From: Methylorubrum thiocyanatum
GTDB lineage: Bacteria; Pseudomonadota; Alphaproteobacteria; Rhizobiales; Beijerinckiaceae
Direction of reading: 5' to 3'
Length of the DNA stretch: 64,000 nucleotides
Assembly: GCA_014138645.1 (NCBI GenBank)
Contig: JACJIB010000003.1
Span: 372,001-436,000 of the forward strand
Below are positions 37,923 to 48,698 of this stretch, piece after piece. The translations under genes and the position numbers were made by a program. How positions within the stretch are numbered: the stretch's first letter is position 1; the number at the start of each line of letters is the position of its first letter. The notes beneath the pieces were generated by a model. That model was not told where the DNA came from, did not search any database, and was given only the letters and a program-made list of their open reading frames with translations.

Positions 37923-38406
37923 GGACGTGGTGATGCGCGTGCGCATGGCCGTGCCCGTGGCCCTGGGCATGTCCGCCGGCATAGGCGCCGCCTTCCGGCC
38001 GGAACGGCCGCGTCACCGGCTCGGCGCGGCCGCCCAAGCCCCGCACCATCTCGGCAAGCACGTGGTCGTGGGCGATCCAGACCGCATCCTCGCCGATTTC
38101 GGCGGGGATGTGCCGGTTGCCGATGTGCCAGATCAGCCGCTTGAGGGCGAGCGGGGAGGGCGCGCGGATCTCGAGCAACGCCTCGGGGGCCGCCTCGACC
38201 CAGATGAGCCGCCCATCCTCCAGCGCCAGGGCGTCGCCGTCATCCAGCACGGTCGCCTCGCCGAGGTCGAGCAGGAAGGCGGTGCCGCCGACGCCGCGCA
38301 TCGCCATGCGGCGGCGGTGGCGATCGTTCGAGTCGAGCACGATGCGGTCGACGATCTCGCCGGAGCCGAGACGGTCGCGGCGGATGACGCGGGTGGCGCG
38401 GATCAT
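37915..38406 (-). CDS. ureE: Urease nickel chaperone UreE
   Basis: The 163-residue nickel-binding metallochaperone has an N-terminal peptide-binding domain ([20 protein letters not shown]), the C-terminal metal-binding part with [12 protein letters not shown] and DHVLAEMV, and a histidine-rich tail ([15 protein letters not shown]) for nickel storage. ATG 38406 overlaps the stop of the preceding DUF29 gene. Confidence 0.95.
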   Translation of the reverse strand: MIRATRVIRRDRLGSGEIVDRIVLDSNDRHRRRMAMRGVGGTAFLLDLGEATVLDDGDALALEDGRLIWVEAAPEALLEIRAPSPLALKRLIWHIGNRHIPAEIGEDAVWIAHDHVLAEMVRGLGGRAEPVTRPFRPEGGAYAGGHAQGHGHGHAHAHHHVHD

Positions 38407-38909
38407 GCCCGGTGCTTCCACCAGCCCTCGCCGCGGATCACGTCGTCACCGTAGGGGTCGGGGAAGAACCCGCCGCGCAACACCTCGTCCTCGGTGAACG
38501 GGCAAGAACCGGAAAAGCTGTCGTCGAACAGGGCACTCTCCAAGACGGCGCGTGCCTTGGCGGCTGGATAGGCAGCGGCAACCATGACCGGCACGGCAGG
38601 GCGAAGACTCGGATTCTGCCTCAAGAGGCGCTCGACACAATGCCGCTGGATGTCGATCGTCGCCGCCCAAGAATGACCGCGCAGGTCAACCTGTTCTGCC
38701 CAGCGCAGCAACCCGGTGAGAATGACCTCAAGCCGCGCCTGCAACTCCCGCCCCTGCTCGGCCGCCAGTTCGCTGACGACCGCCGACAGATGGTCGAAAT
38801 CGAGGGCGTCGATCCGCTCTTCGCGGAGCGCGCGCGCCTGGGCATCAGCCCAGGCCGCGAGGTCGGCACCGTAAAGTTCGCTCGATGGCATGGATATGGG
38901 GCTGGGCAT
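38403..38909 (-). CDS. DUF29 family protein (second copy)
   Basis: The 168-residue helical DUF29 protein has the N-terminal ELYGADLAAWADAQARALREERIDALDFDHLSAVV and LTGLLRWAEQ. DUF29 proteins have no known function. Its C-terminal part (SCPFTEDEVLRGGFFPDP) differs from its neighbour. It overlaps the ureE start (ATGA), so it is read together with the urease genes. The start could also be ATG 38891. Confidence 0.85.
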   Translation of the reverse strand: MPSPISMPSSELYGADLAAWADAQARALREERIDALDFDHLSAVVSELAAEQGRELQARLEVILTGLLRWAEQVDLRGHSWAATIDIQRHCVERLLRQNPSLRPAVPVMVAAAYPAAKARAVLESALFDDSFSGSCPFTEDEVLRGGFFPDPYGDDVIRGEGWWKHRA

Positions 38910-38933
38910 CGGGGCGAGGATTCAGGGAACGGA

Positions 38934-39392
38934 TCAGGGTAGGAAATCGGGATCGAGGATCTGCGCCAGGGTGAAGGACAGCTCGTCTGGAAAGGCGGCC
39001 TCGTCGATCCCGGTCTCCTGAGCGGCGCGACGCACCGCGTCGCGATACGTCTCCGCTAGGATCTCTGCCGGATAGCCGCGAAGGCTCGGGCTTCGCTGGG
39101 TCAACCGCTCGATATCCCGCCGCTGATTTCGAAGGGTGATGCGCCAACTCACGGTCGCCCGCTCCGGCTGAACCTTGAACTTGAGCAGGTGGACGATCAG
39201 CACGCTCAGATGCGACTCGATCGCCGCTCGCTGGCTCCGTCCCAAAAATTCGACCTCGTCGATCAGATTCTCGATGTCGAGCGCGCTCCGCTCGCGCGTT
39301 GCCATTGCCTGGGCCTGCCCGCGGGCCCAGGCGTAAAAATCCGTCTCGTAGAGATCGGCCGCCGGGGGCGGCTTCAGCGCGGCCTTGGTCAT
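38934..39392 (-). CDS. DUF29 family protein (first copy)
   Basis: The 152-residue DUF29 protein has the family layout LYETDFYAWARGQAQAMATRERSALDIENLIDEVEFLGRSQRAAIESHL, then HLLKFKVQPER and RNQRRDIERL. It shares the fold with the following gene but only weak residue identity, so the pair is an old duplication or two acquisitions. GGAGA precedes ATG 39392. It lies between ureC and ureE. Confidence 0.88.
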   Translation of the reverse strand: MTKAALKPPPAADLYETDFYAWARGQAQAMATRERSALDIENLIDEVEFLGRSQRAAIESHLSVLIVHLLKFKVQPERATVSWRITLRNQRRDIERLTQRSPSLRGYPAEILAETYRDAVRRAAQETGIDEAAFPDELSFTLAQILDPDFLP

Positions 39393-39423
39393 CGGGGATC
39401 TCCTCTACCCGGCCGATGATAGC

Positions 39424-41136
<1,713 letters not shown>

Positions 41137-41211
41137 GGCAGAGGCTCGAATCGTGGGTCGGTCGATGGGGGAAGCAGGGTTGGTGCCGGAAGCGGCGAGC
41201 GGCCGCTCCGG

Positions 41212-42114
41212 TCAGCCCGCCGGTCCGGGCGGCGGTGCACCGGCGGCCGGCGCGGCCTCCGCGGGGGGAGGCTTGTCCGGACCCGGCGGCGGCGCCTTCG
41301 GGCGCTTCTTGCGCACCACCTTCTTCACCTTGACGACGGGCTTGCGCGCCACGCGGGTGCGCATGTCCTGGAGCATCTCGAGCTGAATCTGCTGGATCTC
41401 GGCGAGCCGCTGCCACTGCTTGGTGACGAGGTGATCCATCTTCTCGTGCAGATGCCGGATCTCGAGCTCCGCCTTCAGGTTGACCCGGTAGTCGTTGTTC
41501 GAGCGCAGCCGGTCCTTCTTGTCCTGCCGGCTCTGGCTCATCATGATGATCGGTGCCTGGATCGCCGCGAGGCAGGACAGGACGAGGTTGAGCAGGATGA
41601 ACGGGTAGGGATCGAACGCCTTCAGTTCCCCCATGATGACGTTCACCGCCATCCAGGCGACCAGCACCAGAGCGAAGCTGATCAGGAAGGCCCAGGATCC
41701 GCCGAAGGCGGCGAGCCCGTCCGAGACCTGTTCGCCGAAGCTGCGGTGCTCGTCGTAATCCTCCTCGATGTTCTCGGCGATCGTGTCCTGCGCGGCGATG
41801 CTCTCGGCCACCTGCCGGTCGAGATCGGAATACTCGCCGTGCTCCTCCGCCAGCAACTCGGCGACGAAGCGCGTCCGGTAGCCGGCGAGCGCCTTGCTGC
41901 TGATGAGCGCGTCCTCGCTCAGCTCGGGGTAATCGACCCGGATATGCTCCGCGAGCGCCGGCCGCAGGCTCGCCACCGGAACGAGGTTCCGGCGGTTCAT
42001 CTCGACACCGGTGATGGCGCAGACCGCCCGCTTCTTCGCGGGCACGGGCTGCGCCGGCGCGTCGAGCGCCATCGGCGCCGGATCAGGCTCGTGCCCCTCG
42101 TCGGTCAGGCTCAC
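41212..42114 (-). CDS. DUF1003 membrane protein
   Basis: The 300-residue protein has an N-terminal CAITGVEMNRRNLVPV segment with two cysteine-like positions in the family zinc-like motif, here one Cys. Two transmembrane helices follow (WAFLISFALVLVAWMAVNVIM and PFILLNLVLSCLAAIQAPIIMM), then a coiled coil and a basic, proline-rich tail. This is the DUF1003 layout. It starts at GTG 42114. A transport role has been suggested for the family, but none is proven. It sits within the urease locus. Confidence 0.85.
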   Translation of the reverse strand: MSLTDEGHEPDPAPMALDAPAQPVPAKKRAVCAITGVEMNRRNLVPVASLRPALAEHIRVDYPELSEDALISSKALAGYRTRFVAELLAEEHGEYSDLDRQVAESIAAQDTIAENIEEDYDEHRSFGEQVSDGLAAFGGSWAFLISFALVLVAWMAVNVIMGELKAFDPYPFILLNLVLSCLAAIQAPIIMMSQSRQDKKDRLRSNNDYRVNLKAELEIRHLHEKMDHLVTKQWQRLAEIQQIQLEMLQDMRTRVARKPVVKVKKVVRKKRPKAPPPGPDKPPPAEAAPAAGAPPPGPAG

Positions 42115-42196
42115 AGGCTACCCACGCCATCGCTGCGGAAGCGGTTGCCCGTGCGCCTACCCGAGAGCGCGGGCGGCGTCACGCCCCGGCGCGGCA

Positions 42197-42757
42197 TCAA
42201 AGCGTCCCTCGCACCTCGGCGGCGGCGCGGTCGAAGAGGCTTTCCAAGGCGGCATTGGTGCCGCGGCAGCCGGCCACGACCTCTTCCGCCCAGGCGACGT
42301 AGTCGGCGATGCGCTGCCGCTCCCAACCCTCCGGCGGGCTGGCGGCGAGCGAGCGGAGATTGCTGGTCTTGTCGGCGATCTTGATCGCCCGCGCCCCCGC
42401 CGATTTCCGCGGGGCGGTCTCGACCTGCCGGCGCTTGCGCTCGGCCTTCGGGAGGGACTTGTCGTCCGTCACCTCGGCGACGAGATCGGCCACGGCCGGG
42501 CCGAACAGCCGCTCCAGCTCCGCGTGATCGGTCGGGGTGTCCTCGAGCGTGTCGTGGAGCCAGCCGGCGGCGACGAGGGCGGCGTCGGGCTCGCGCGCCG
42601 CTTCGGCGAGGAGCGAGGCGACTTCGGCGAGATGGTTCACGTAGGGCTCGCGCGCGCTCCCCTTGCGGTGCTGGGCCGCGTGCCGTCGCGACGCGAAATC
42701 GGCCGCCCGCATCACGAGGACCACATCCTCCCGCCGGCCCTGTTGGGACGCGGTCAC
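42197..42757 (-). CDS. MESH1-like small HD hydrolase (SpoT-like or NADPH phosphatase)
   Basis: The 186-residue single-domain HD protein closely follows metazoan MESH1 (HDDC3). It keeps the hydrolase set: Arg31, His42 (YVNH), His68-Asp69 (WLHD), Glu72-Asp73, the [21 protein letters not shown] helix and Asp129 with Asn133 ([10 protein letters not shown]). MESH1 proteins cleave ppGpp and, in animals, NADPH. There is no synthetase or regulatory domain. GTG 42757 overlaps the ureAB stop (GTGA), so it is translated with urease subunits. Confidence 0.88.
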   Translation of the reverse strand: MTASQQGRREDVVLVMRAADFASRRHAAQHRKGSAREPYVNHLAEVASLLAEAAREPDAALVAAGWLHDTLEDTPTDHAELERLFGPAVADLVAEVTDDKSLPKAERKRRQVETAPRKSAGARAIKIADKTSNLRSLAASPPEGWERQRIADYVAWAEEVVAGCRGTNAALESLFDRAAAEVRGTL

Positions 42758-43374
42758 AGCGCCCCCATCACGTCGCCGCGGAACCCGTAGACCGTGCGCG
42801 TGCCCGACAGCGGCACCAGCGTCACCTCCCGGGTCGAGCCCGGCTCGAACCGCACTGCCGTGCCCGGCGCGATGTCGAGGCGCTGGCCGCGGGCCCGCTC
42901 GCGGTCGAAGACGAGGCCCGGATTGACCTCGAAGAAGTGGTAATGCGAGCCGACCTGGATCGGCCGGTCGCCGGTATTGGCGACTTCGAGCACCGTGCGC
43001 GGCGCCCCCTCGTTGAAGACGATCTCGCCGGGCTTCGTCGTCACCGTGCCGGGCACGTCCGCGGAGGGCGCGCCGCGGATCGGGTGGTGGACGGTGACGA
43101 GCTTGGTGCCGTCGGGAAAGGTCGCCTCGACCTGGATGTCGTGGATCATCTCGGCCACCCCTTCCATCACCTGCGAGGCGTCGAGCACCGTGGCGCCCGC
43201 CTGCATCAGTTCGGCGACGGAACGCCCGTCGCGGGCGCCCTCCACCACGAAATCGGTGATGAGGGCGACCGCCTCCGGATGGTTGAGCTTCACCCCCCGC
43301 GCCAGCCGGTTGCGGGCGACCTGCGCGGCCATGGCGATGAGGAGCTTGTCTTTCTCGCGGGGCGTGAGGAGCAA
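42754..43374 (-). CDS. ureAB: Fused urease gamma/beta subunit
   Basis: The 206-residue protein joins UreA (residues 1 to about 100, [33 protein letters not shown]) and UreB (about 105-206, [48 protein letters not shown]). Most bacteria encode these apart; the fusion is also known in Helicobacter. With UreC it makes the (alpha-gamma-beta) urease. The next gene starts within its stop codon. Confidence 0.95.
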   Translation of the reverse strand: MLLTPREKDKLLIAMAAQVARNRLARGVKLNHPEAVALITDFVVEGARDGRSVAELMQAGATVLDASQVMEGVAEMIHDIQVEATFPDGTKLVTVHHPIRGAPSADVPGTVTTKPGEIVFNEGAPRTVLEVANTGDRPIQVGSHYHFFEVNPGLVFDRERARGQRLDIAPGTAVRFEPGSTREVTLVPLSGTRTVYGFRGDVMGAL

Positions 43375-43483
43375 GGCACGTATCCTGGGGTCGGTGTAGG
43401 ATCGGCGCGAGCAAGGATCATGCTCGGGCCGAGGTCAAGCCGGTTCGCCAAGTCGGTCGGCCAAGCCGGCCGATCGAGAAGGC

Positions 43484-44494
43484 TCAGCTCTGCCAGACCC
43501 GCGGCATCGGCCGGTCCCGCCAGGCTGCGAGGAAGCGGGCGGCCCCCTCGCGCAGCGGCGCGATCGCGGGCGCCAGCATCCGCACGGCGAGATGCCCGTT
43601 CCAGGCGCTGGCGCCGGCCTCGACCCCCGCGGGCAGCGCGTCGAGAAGGGTACGGGCCTCGTCGAGCCGCGCCTCGGCACCGGGGGCGAGATCGAGGAGC
43701 GTCGCGAGGGCGCGGGCGCCGCCGCCGGTCGCCGCGCGGGCCATGAGATCGCTCACCGCGCCGTCGAGACGCAGGCTGTCGGCATAGACGAGGCGGCCGT
43801 CGCGGCGGATGCGCCAGCGATCTTCGAACAGGGCCTGCTCCAGCCGCTCGCCGCGGGCGGCCCGGCCGAGCACCGCGATCTCGGCCACCAGCAGGGATGC
43901 GTCGGGGGCGAGATCCGCCTCGAAGCGGCGCACCAGCCGGGCGCGGTCGAACAGGATCGTCTCCTGCGGCAGCCAGTCGAGCCGCCCGGCCGGGCCGACC
44001 TCGATCCGGTTGAGGATCGTCGCGTTCGCGCCGTCCGACCGGTAGATCTTCTCGGCCGCCGTCGTCGTCAGCAGGCAGGCCGCGCCCGCCTCGACCATGA
44101 CGGACACCTCGAAGACGTCGCCGCAGGCGACGCCGCCACCGGTATTGACCAGCACGCCCTCCAGCATCCGCTCGGCGCCCTGGCGGGGGAAGCGAAGGCG
44201 CAGGGGCCCGCCCTCGGCAAGATCGACGATCCGTGTCGGGGCGTCCGCGGCGGTCCCGGCCCGGGCGACGCGCAGGCGCACCACACCGTGCGAGCGCTGG
44301 CGGGACGGGACAGATCGGGGCGATTCGGCGAGGATGGCGCGGCCTCCGGCGGATCGGGCCCGCGCTTCTTCGGACAAGGGCGGCCCGCTCCGCAAGATCG
44401 CGATCCCGGTCGTTTCGATGCCATCCCGCACCGATCTTGGGCAGCGGCGGCGCAGGATGAGGCCGCCGAGGGCACCCGTCGGCCACTCCGACAC
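43484..44494 (-). CDS. ureD: Urease accessory protein UreD
   Basis: The 336-residue scaffold protein is needed for nickel loading. Family marks include [59 protein letters not shown] and [28 protein letters not shown]. It is about 50-60 residues longer than usual at the N-terminus, so the real start may lie downstream of ATG 44494. It is the first urease gene, divergent from a flavin reductase gene. Confidence 0.92.
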   Translation of the reverse strand: MSEWPTGALGGLILRRRCPRSVRDGIETTGIAILRSGPPLSEEARARSAGGRAILAESPRSVPSRQRSHGVVRLRVARAGTAADAPTRIVDLAEGGPLRLRFPRQGAERMLEGVLVNTGGGVACGDVFEVSVMVEAGAACLLTTTAAEKIYRSDGANATILNRIEVGPAGRLDWLPQETILFDRARLVRRFEADLAPDASLLVAEIAVLGRAARGERLEQALFEDRWRIRRDGRLVYADSLRLDGAVSDLMARAATGGGARALATLLDLAPGAEARLDEARTLLDALPAGVEAGASAWNGHLAVRMLAPAIAPLREGAARFLAAWRDRPMPRVWQS

Positions 44495-44607
44495 TTGACC
44501 GGAACGGCCGGAACGCCCACCGCGTCATGCTTTCGCGGGCGCTCAGCCGAGCCTTGCCCCGTCCCGCTCAACCGTCGGGACCTCATCGGCCCCGAGAGGC
44601 GACCGCC

Positions 44608-45162
44608 ATGAACTCCGCCACGAGTCCCGCCATGACCGCCGGCACCCCTTCCCCCGACCACGAGCCCGTGTCCGCCTCGGCCTACCGCGAGGCGATGGCT
44701 CAGCTCGCGAGCGCGGTGCATCTCGTCACCACGGACGGTACGGGCGGCCGGGCGGGCCTCACGGCCACGTCGGTGTGCAGCGTCAGCGACGGCCCGCCGA
44801 CGCTGCTGGTCTGCCTCAACCGGAATTCCTCCGCTTATCCCGTCTTCCTGCGCAACGGCGTGCTCTGCATCAACACGCTGGGAGCCACGCAGGATCGCCT
44901 CGCCGCCGACTTTGCCGGCCGCGTGAAGCAGGCCGAGCGCTTCGACGGACGGGACTGGACGACGCTACGGACCGGAGCCCCGGTTCTGCCGGGGGCCCTC
45001 GTCGCCTTCGATTGTCGCATCGTCGATCGCCACGCCGTCGGCACCCACGACGTCCTGATCTGCGCGGTCGAGGCGCTCGGCGGGATCGGCGGCGCCGAAG
45101 GCCTGCTCTACGCCGGGCGGCGCTACCGGGTCCTGCGGCGCGAGGCCCCGGCCGCGGAGTGA
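44608..45162 (+). CDS. Flavin reductase, RutF-like
   Basis: The 184-residue FMN reductase domain protein opens [47 protein letters not shown], close to RutF, which supplies reduced FMN to the RutA pyrimidine oxygenase. No rutA is in the window, so the partner oxygenase is unknown. ATG 44608 follows GAGAGG. It stands beside ureolytic genes, which fits nitrogen scavenging. Confidence 0.88.
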   Translation: MNSATSPAMTAGTPSPDHEPVSASAYREAMAQLASAVHLVTTDGTGGRAGLTATSVCSVSDGPPTLLVCLNRNSSAYPVFLRNGVLCINTLGATQDRLAADFAGRVKQAERFDGRDWTTLRTGAPVLPGALVAFDCRIVDRHAVGTHDVLICAVEALGGIGGAEGLLYAGRRYRVLRREAPAAE

Positions 45163-45207
45163 CGCGAGCGGGGCCGGCGCCAGCGGGCGGTGGCGCCCCG
45201 ATCCGCC

Positions 45208-45447
45208 TCAGCGCTCGTAGTGTCGGGCGCGGGCGGTGTCGGCGTTGAAGCTGCTGCGGCCCCTGGGCAGAAGGGCGCCCGGATTCTGCTGCGGAACTCC
45301 GAACAAGAACGGAGCTTCGGTCTCGCCGCGAACGCTGCCGGTGGTCTCGGGGGCGCGGCGTCCGGCCCGGTCCTGATCACCGGCCGCGGCGGCTCCAGCC
45401 GAGAGGGCGAGCGCCAGGACTGCGCTCGAGAGGAGGCGTGTGGACAT
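45208..45447 (-). CDS. Small secreted hypothetical protein
   Basis: The 79-residue protein has a clear signal peptide (MSTRLLSSAVLALALSAGAAAA, cleavage near AAA-GD). The mature part is short and polar, with no cysteine. GGGAG precedes ATG 45447 at good spacing. No family recognised. Confidence 0.6.
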   Translation of the reverse strand: MSTRLLSSAVLALALSAGAAAAGDQDRAGRRAPETTGSVRGETEAPFLFGVPQQNPGALLPRGRSSFNADTARARHYER

Positions 45448-45903
45448 GTCTTGTCTCCCGAACAGGTGGGTTCCGTTGGGTAGTTAGACACGAACGCGGC
45501 GTTTTGCTTCTAGAATTTGTGCAGTACGCCTCTCGGATGATCATGCTTTGCATAGAATGCGAGCATATAAGACTCGGAGCCTCGGCTGGCACGTGAACAC
45601 CACGCTAAGAAATAATAGGAATTGCCAAGCGATATCAATGATTTATGGACATGTAAAAATTTCTGCCCGCCCTTTCGGCAACTGGCACGAACCTTTCCCA
45701 GCATGTGCGTGATGTCACGAGTCCCGCTTTCGATGGGAATACATGCCCGACTTCGGACGTCCATCCGCAGCCCCGGCCGCCTCATGGTCTTGTTTGAGGC
45801 GCGGCACAGGGCGAGGGAGAAGGGAATGCGGCGCGGCCAAGCCAGTCCATAATCGTCCTGGCCACCGGTGCGCCGCCGCTTTCGCCTACGCGGAGACCCG
45901 CCC
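45448..45903. other. Intergenic with AT-rich patch, no gene seen
   Basis: The part from about 45480 to 45720 falls to roughly 45% GC, against about 70% around it, and has several A/T runs (for example AAGAAATAATAGGAATT). Short open frames here have no recognisable product. It may be a promoter region or the remnant of a decayed insertion between two nitrogen genes. Confidence 0.5.
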
Positions 45904-46788
45904 ATGCCTCTGACCCTCGACGCGCTCAACACCGCCCCCACGGAGGCGTTCGTCGCGTCGCTCGGCGCGATCTTCGAGCATGCGCCCTGGGTCGCCGAGG
46001 CTGCCGCGGACCGTCGGCCGTTCGGCAGCGTCGAGGCGCTTTTCGAGGCGATGCGCGAAGCGGTGGTCGCGGCGCCCGAGGCGCGGCGGCTCGCCCTGTT
46101 GCAGGGACACCCCGAACTTGCCGGGCGCTCGGCCCGGGACGGCACCATCGCCGCCGCCTCGATCGCCGAACAGGCCGCCGCCGGCCTCGACCGGCTCAGC
46201 GAGGGCGAATACGCACGGTTCGCGACGCTGAACGCCGCCTATGTCAAGAAATTCGGCTTCCCCTTCATCCTCTGTATCAAGCGGCACGGCCGCGCCTCCC
46301 TGCTGTGGCAGTTCGAGGCCCGGCTAACGAGCGATGCCGCGCGCGAGCGGCAGACGGCGGAGACGGAAGTCTTCCGCATCGCCGCGATCCGCCTCGATGC
46401 CCTGGTGGCGGGCGAGGGGGGATTGCGGGTGACCGGACGTCTCTCGACCCACGTGCTCGACACCGTCACGGGCCGTCCGGCGGCGGGCGTGGCGGTCGAA
46501 CTCGCCGAACTCGTCGGCCCGGATGAATCCGTGATCGTCGCCCGTGCCGTCACCAATGCGGACGGGCGCACCGATGCGCCGCTGATCGGCGGACGGCCGG
46601 TGCCGATCGCGGCCTACGAGCTGCGTTTCCACATCGGCGAGCATTTTCGCCGCGGCGGGCTCGCCCTGCCGGAGCCCGCCTTCCTCGACATGGTGCCGAT
46701 CCGCTTCGGCGTGGCCGAGCCGGAGGGGCACTATCACGTCCCCCTCGTTGCGAGCCCGTGGAGCTACCAGACCTATCGCGGGAGCTGA
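45904..46788 (+). CDS. Fused OHCU decarboxylase / 5-hydroxyisourate hydrolase
   Basis: The 294-residue protein has both enzymes that follow urate oxidase on the way to S-allantoin. Residues 1-165 are OHCU decarboxylase (UraD): LLQGHPELAG with catalytic His69, SEGEYARFATLNAAYVKKFGFPFI. Residues about 180-294 are HIU hydrolase (UraH, transthyretin-like): LSTHVLDTVTGRPAAGVAVEL, then HYHVPLVASPWSYQTYRGS ending in the diagnostic YRGS. In plants an analogous fusion is allantoin synthase. ATG 45904 fits the domain start. Confidence 0.95.
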   Translation: MPLTLDALNTAPTEAFVASLGAIFEHAPWVAEAAADRRPFGSVEALFEAMREAVVAAPEARRLALLQGHPELAGRSARDGTIAAASIAEQAAAGLDRLSEGEYARFATLNAAYVKKFGFPFILCIKRHGRASLLWQFEARLTSDAARERQTAETEVFRIAAIRLDALVAGEGGLRVTGRLSTHVLDTVTGRPAAGVAVELAELVGPDESVIVARAVTNADGRTDAPLIGGRPVPIAAYELRFHIGEHFRRGGLALPEPAFLDMVPIRFGVAEPEGHYHVPLVASPWSYQTYRGS

Positions 46789-47262
46789 GTCACCCGAAGG
46801 GATGCCGCACGAGCCGTGACTGCGCCTCGCACAGGCGCCCGGTCTCGCTACCGAGGGGCACAGCACCAGCGCCGCGAACGGATCGTGGGCGCGGGAGGAG
46901 CGGCGTTCGCCGAGGGTGAACAGCGCCCAATCCATCTCGCAGCGGGGTACGAGCCGTCCGATGTCGTCGCGCCCAGCGCCTCCGTCGCTCATCGCGAGAC
47001 CGTTCGAAGAAGAGTCCGGATCCGTCACGGCTCCGGCCGTTTCGGATAGCGAAGATCGGACCGTATCGATCGTTGAGGAAGCGTCGTTCTTGAGACTTAC
47101 GGTGGAACAGCGTCAGAACTTCGCGTTTTGATACATTGATCTATGGACGCCACGCCATGGCAGCACTACCGTAGCAGCGAGCTTCCGCAGGCGGGTGCCC
47201 TTGCACCCGATTTCGGAGCTGACGGCCGACATTCTCCTTCTCCGATCCTGAAGGGATTCACC
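46789..47262. other. Intergenic, 474 bases, no gene seen
   Basis: No frame has a domain or plausible start. The end (about 47090-47140) is less GC-rich (CGTTTTGATACATTGATCT) and probably holds the promoter of the secreted protein gene at 47263. No hairpin is evident after the uraD-uraH stop. Confidence 0.45.
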
Positions 47263-47925
47263 ATGTCGCGGAGCAGCCGATCCCGCGCCGTTCTCATCCT
47301 TATCGGCACGATTCTGGCAGCCTTCCCCGCCGCTGCCCAGGATACGCCGGGCGCCACGTCCGGCTCACGCCCCGCCGAGTCCAAGGCCGCAGGCCAGTGG
47401 ACGGATCCGCCCGCCAAGGCGGAGAAGCCGGCAACGAACGCCGCCGCGCCGAAGCCGATGGCAACGCCCGCCAAGATCGACGAGCCGGCAGTGGCACGCC
47501 GCCCCGAAGCCCGGGCGCCACGGCGCATGGCCAAGCTCCGCCGGGCCCAGATCCGGACCGTTGCGAGCCGGACACGGCCGGCACGGGTCGCAGTGGTGCG
47601 GGAGGTTGACCGGCCAAGCCGGCGGGTCGCAGCGCGGATCTCGGTGCCGCCGCGGTTCGTGAGAGGTCCGGTGGCGCGCAACCTGCGCCCCGTCTACGGC
47701 TTCATCCCGCCCGATGCTCCGGCCGAGGCCTATTACGAGCAGCGCCGGTTCGGCACGGCGGGCAACAGACCGAGCGATCTCGGCCTGCCGTCGTACGATC
47801 CGGCCTATCGCACCGTCGGGATGCGCGAGGGCGGTCGTCTCGTCATGCGCTGGCGCGGGACGGGAGGTCCGGCGGGCGTGGTGGTCGATCCACCGTCGCC
47901 GCTCAATCCGTTCGGTGCGGAGTAG
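47263..47925 (+). CDS. Secreted proline/arginine-rich hypothetical protein
   Basis: The 220-residue protein has a signal peptide (SRAVLILIGTILAAFPAAAQ, cleavage near AAAQ-D). A low-complexity Pro/Ala/Lys part (about residues 25-80) and an Arg-rich middle follow, then a more ordered end (YGFIPPDAPAEAYYEQRRFG, LPSYDPAYRTVGMREGGRLVM). No enzyme motif. It may be an envelope protein. Start ATG 47263 was chosen over an ATG at 47143 because of the signal peptide. Confidence 0.65.
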   Translation: MSRSSRSRAVLILIGTILAAFPAAAQDTPGATSGSRPAESKAAGQWTDPPAKAEKPATNAAAPKPMATPAKIDEPAVARRPEARAPRRMAKLRRAQIRTVASRTRPARVAVVREVDRPSRRVAARISVPPRFVRGPVARNLRPVYGFIPPDAPAEAYYEQRRFGTAGNRPSDLGLPSYDPAYRTVGMREGGRLVMRWRGTGGPAGVVVDPPSPLNPFGAE

Positions 47926-47938
47926 CGCACCGTCACCG

Positions 47939-47957
47939 CCCTCCCGAGAGGGGAGGG
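47939..47957. terminator. Hairpin between convergent genes
   Basis: CCCTCCC (47939-47945) pairs with GGGAGGG (47951-47957), with a 5-base loop, 13 bases after the stop at 47925 and ahead of the convergent gene ending at 48013. Likely a two-way terminator, though without long T-runs. Confidence 0.5.
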
Positions 47958-48012
47958 GGCAGCGGGCACCGTGAAGGACACGGCGCTCGAGCCAGCCGAG
48001 AGGCGGCCGTTC

Positions 48013-48246
48013 TCAGCGAACCCGGCCGGGACGCGCCGGCTCGAACACGATACGGCGGTGATAGGCGCACCAGCTCTTGCCGTCGGCGACCGGAGCCCCG
48101 CAACACACGGCCTGGTCGCTCGGCTCACCGATGATGAACTTGCAGACGAAGGTGCCGGATTGCGCGAAAGGGACACGGAGATCGGCGGAAGGCTCCGCAA
48201 TCGCATCGGCCTCGCCGACTTGCGGCAGGCGGAAAAGCTGGTTCAT
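48013..48246 (-). CDS. Short GcrA-like zinc-motif protein
   Basis: The 77-residue protein's second half, CKFIIGEPSDQAVCCGAPVADGKSWCAYHRRIVF, resembles the C-terminal zinc-like end of GcrA-family cell-cycle regulators (C-x-(I)GEP...CCGAP...G.(S/P)YC..H). It lacks the N-terminal DNA-binding helix-turn-helix of GcrA. So it is either a stand-alone relative or a remnant. ATG 48246 is the only sensible start. No partner gene. Confidence 0.6.
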   Translation of the reverse strand: MNQLFRLPQVGEADAIAEPSADLRVPFAQSGTFVCKFIIGEPSDQAVCCGAPVADGKSWCAYHRRIVFEPARPGRVR

Positions 48247-48698
48247 CGGGCGGACACTCGGTGTTCGAACTCGCTGGACCCAAGCGAGGGGCGACACGGC
48301 GCCCTGGGCCTGGATGGATGTCTCGGCCGGCCTCGCGCTCTCACCCGTTCCGTGCGAAGACGCTCGGCCCCGGCAGAAGGCGGGACCGGCGTCGCGGGCG
48401 GGCGCGAGGCATAGGTCGGCTGATAGTCTGGCGTAAGTATACCTGATTCCCCAAGAAACAAGCCCTGAGCCGGCGCGACAGGTGCGCGCTGGAAGCAGGC
48501 TTGATCCATGAACCGGGCAGACGGCCACCGACGCAGACAGCGACGACTTGGCCGAAAAACCCTGTGAAAACGATAATCGGATGGGTGGCGGGACGTTCCC
48601 ACCGCAGCGCCGCCGCGCTTCCGAGGCCGTTCCTTGCGAGGAGGGCGCGTCGAGAGTATCCGGCCTGATCCGCGCACGAACGATGGACCAGGCCTCGC
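48247..48698. other. Intergenic, 452 bases, no gene seen
   Basis: Divergent region between the GcrA-like gene and the sugar epimerase gene. A less GC-rich stretch (GTAAGTATACCTGATTC near 48434) may hold the minus-strand promoter, and GAAAACGATAATCGG near 48565 the plus-strand one. Open frames here lack any domain. Confidence 0.45.

Noticed and set aside
45684..45702. CTGGCACGAACCTTTCC as a third sigma-54 site
   Set aside because: The -12 GC pair is missing (TTTCC), and no gene start lies at a fitting distance.
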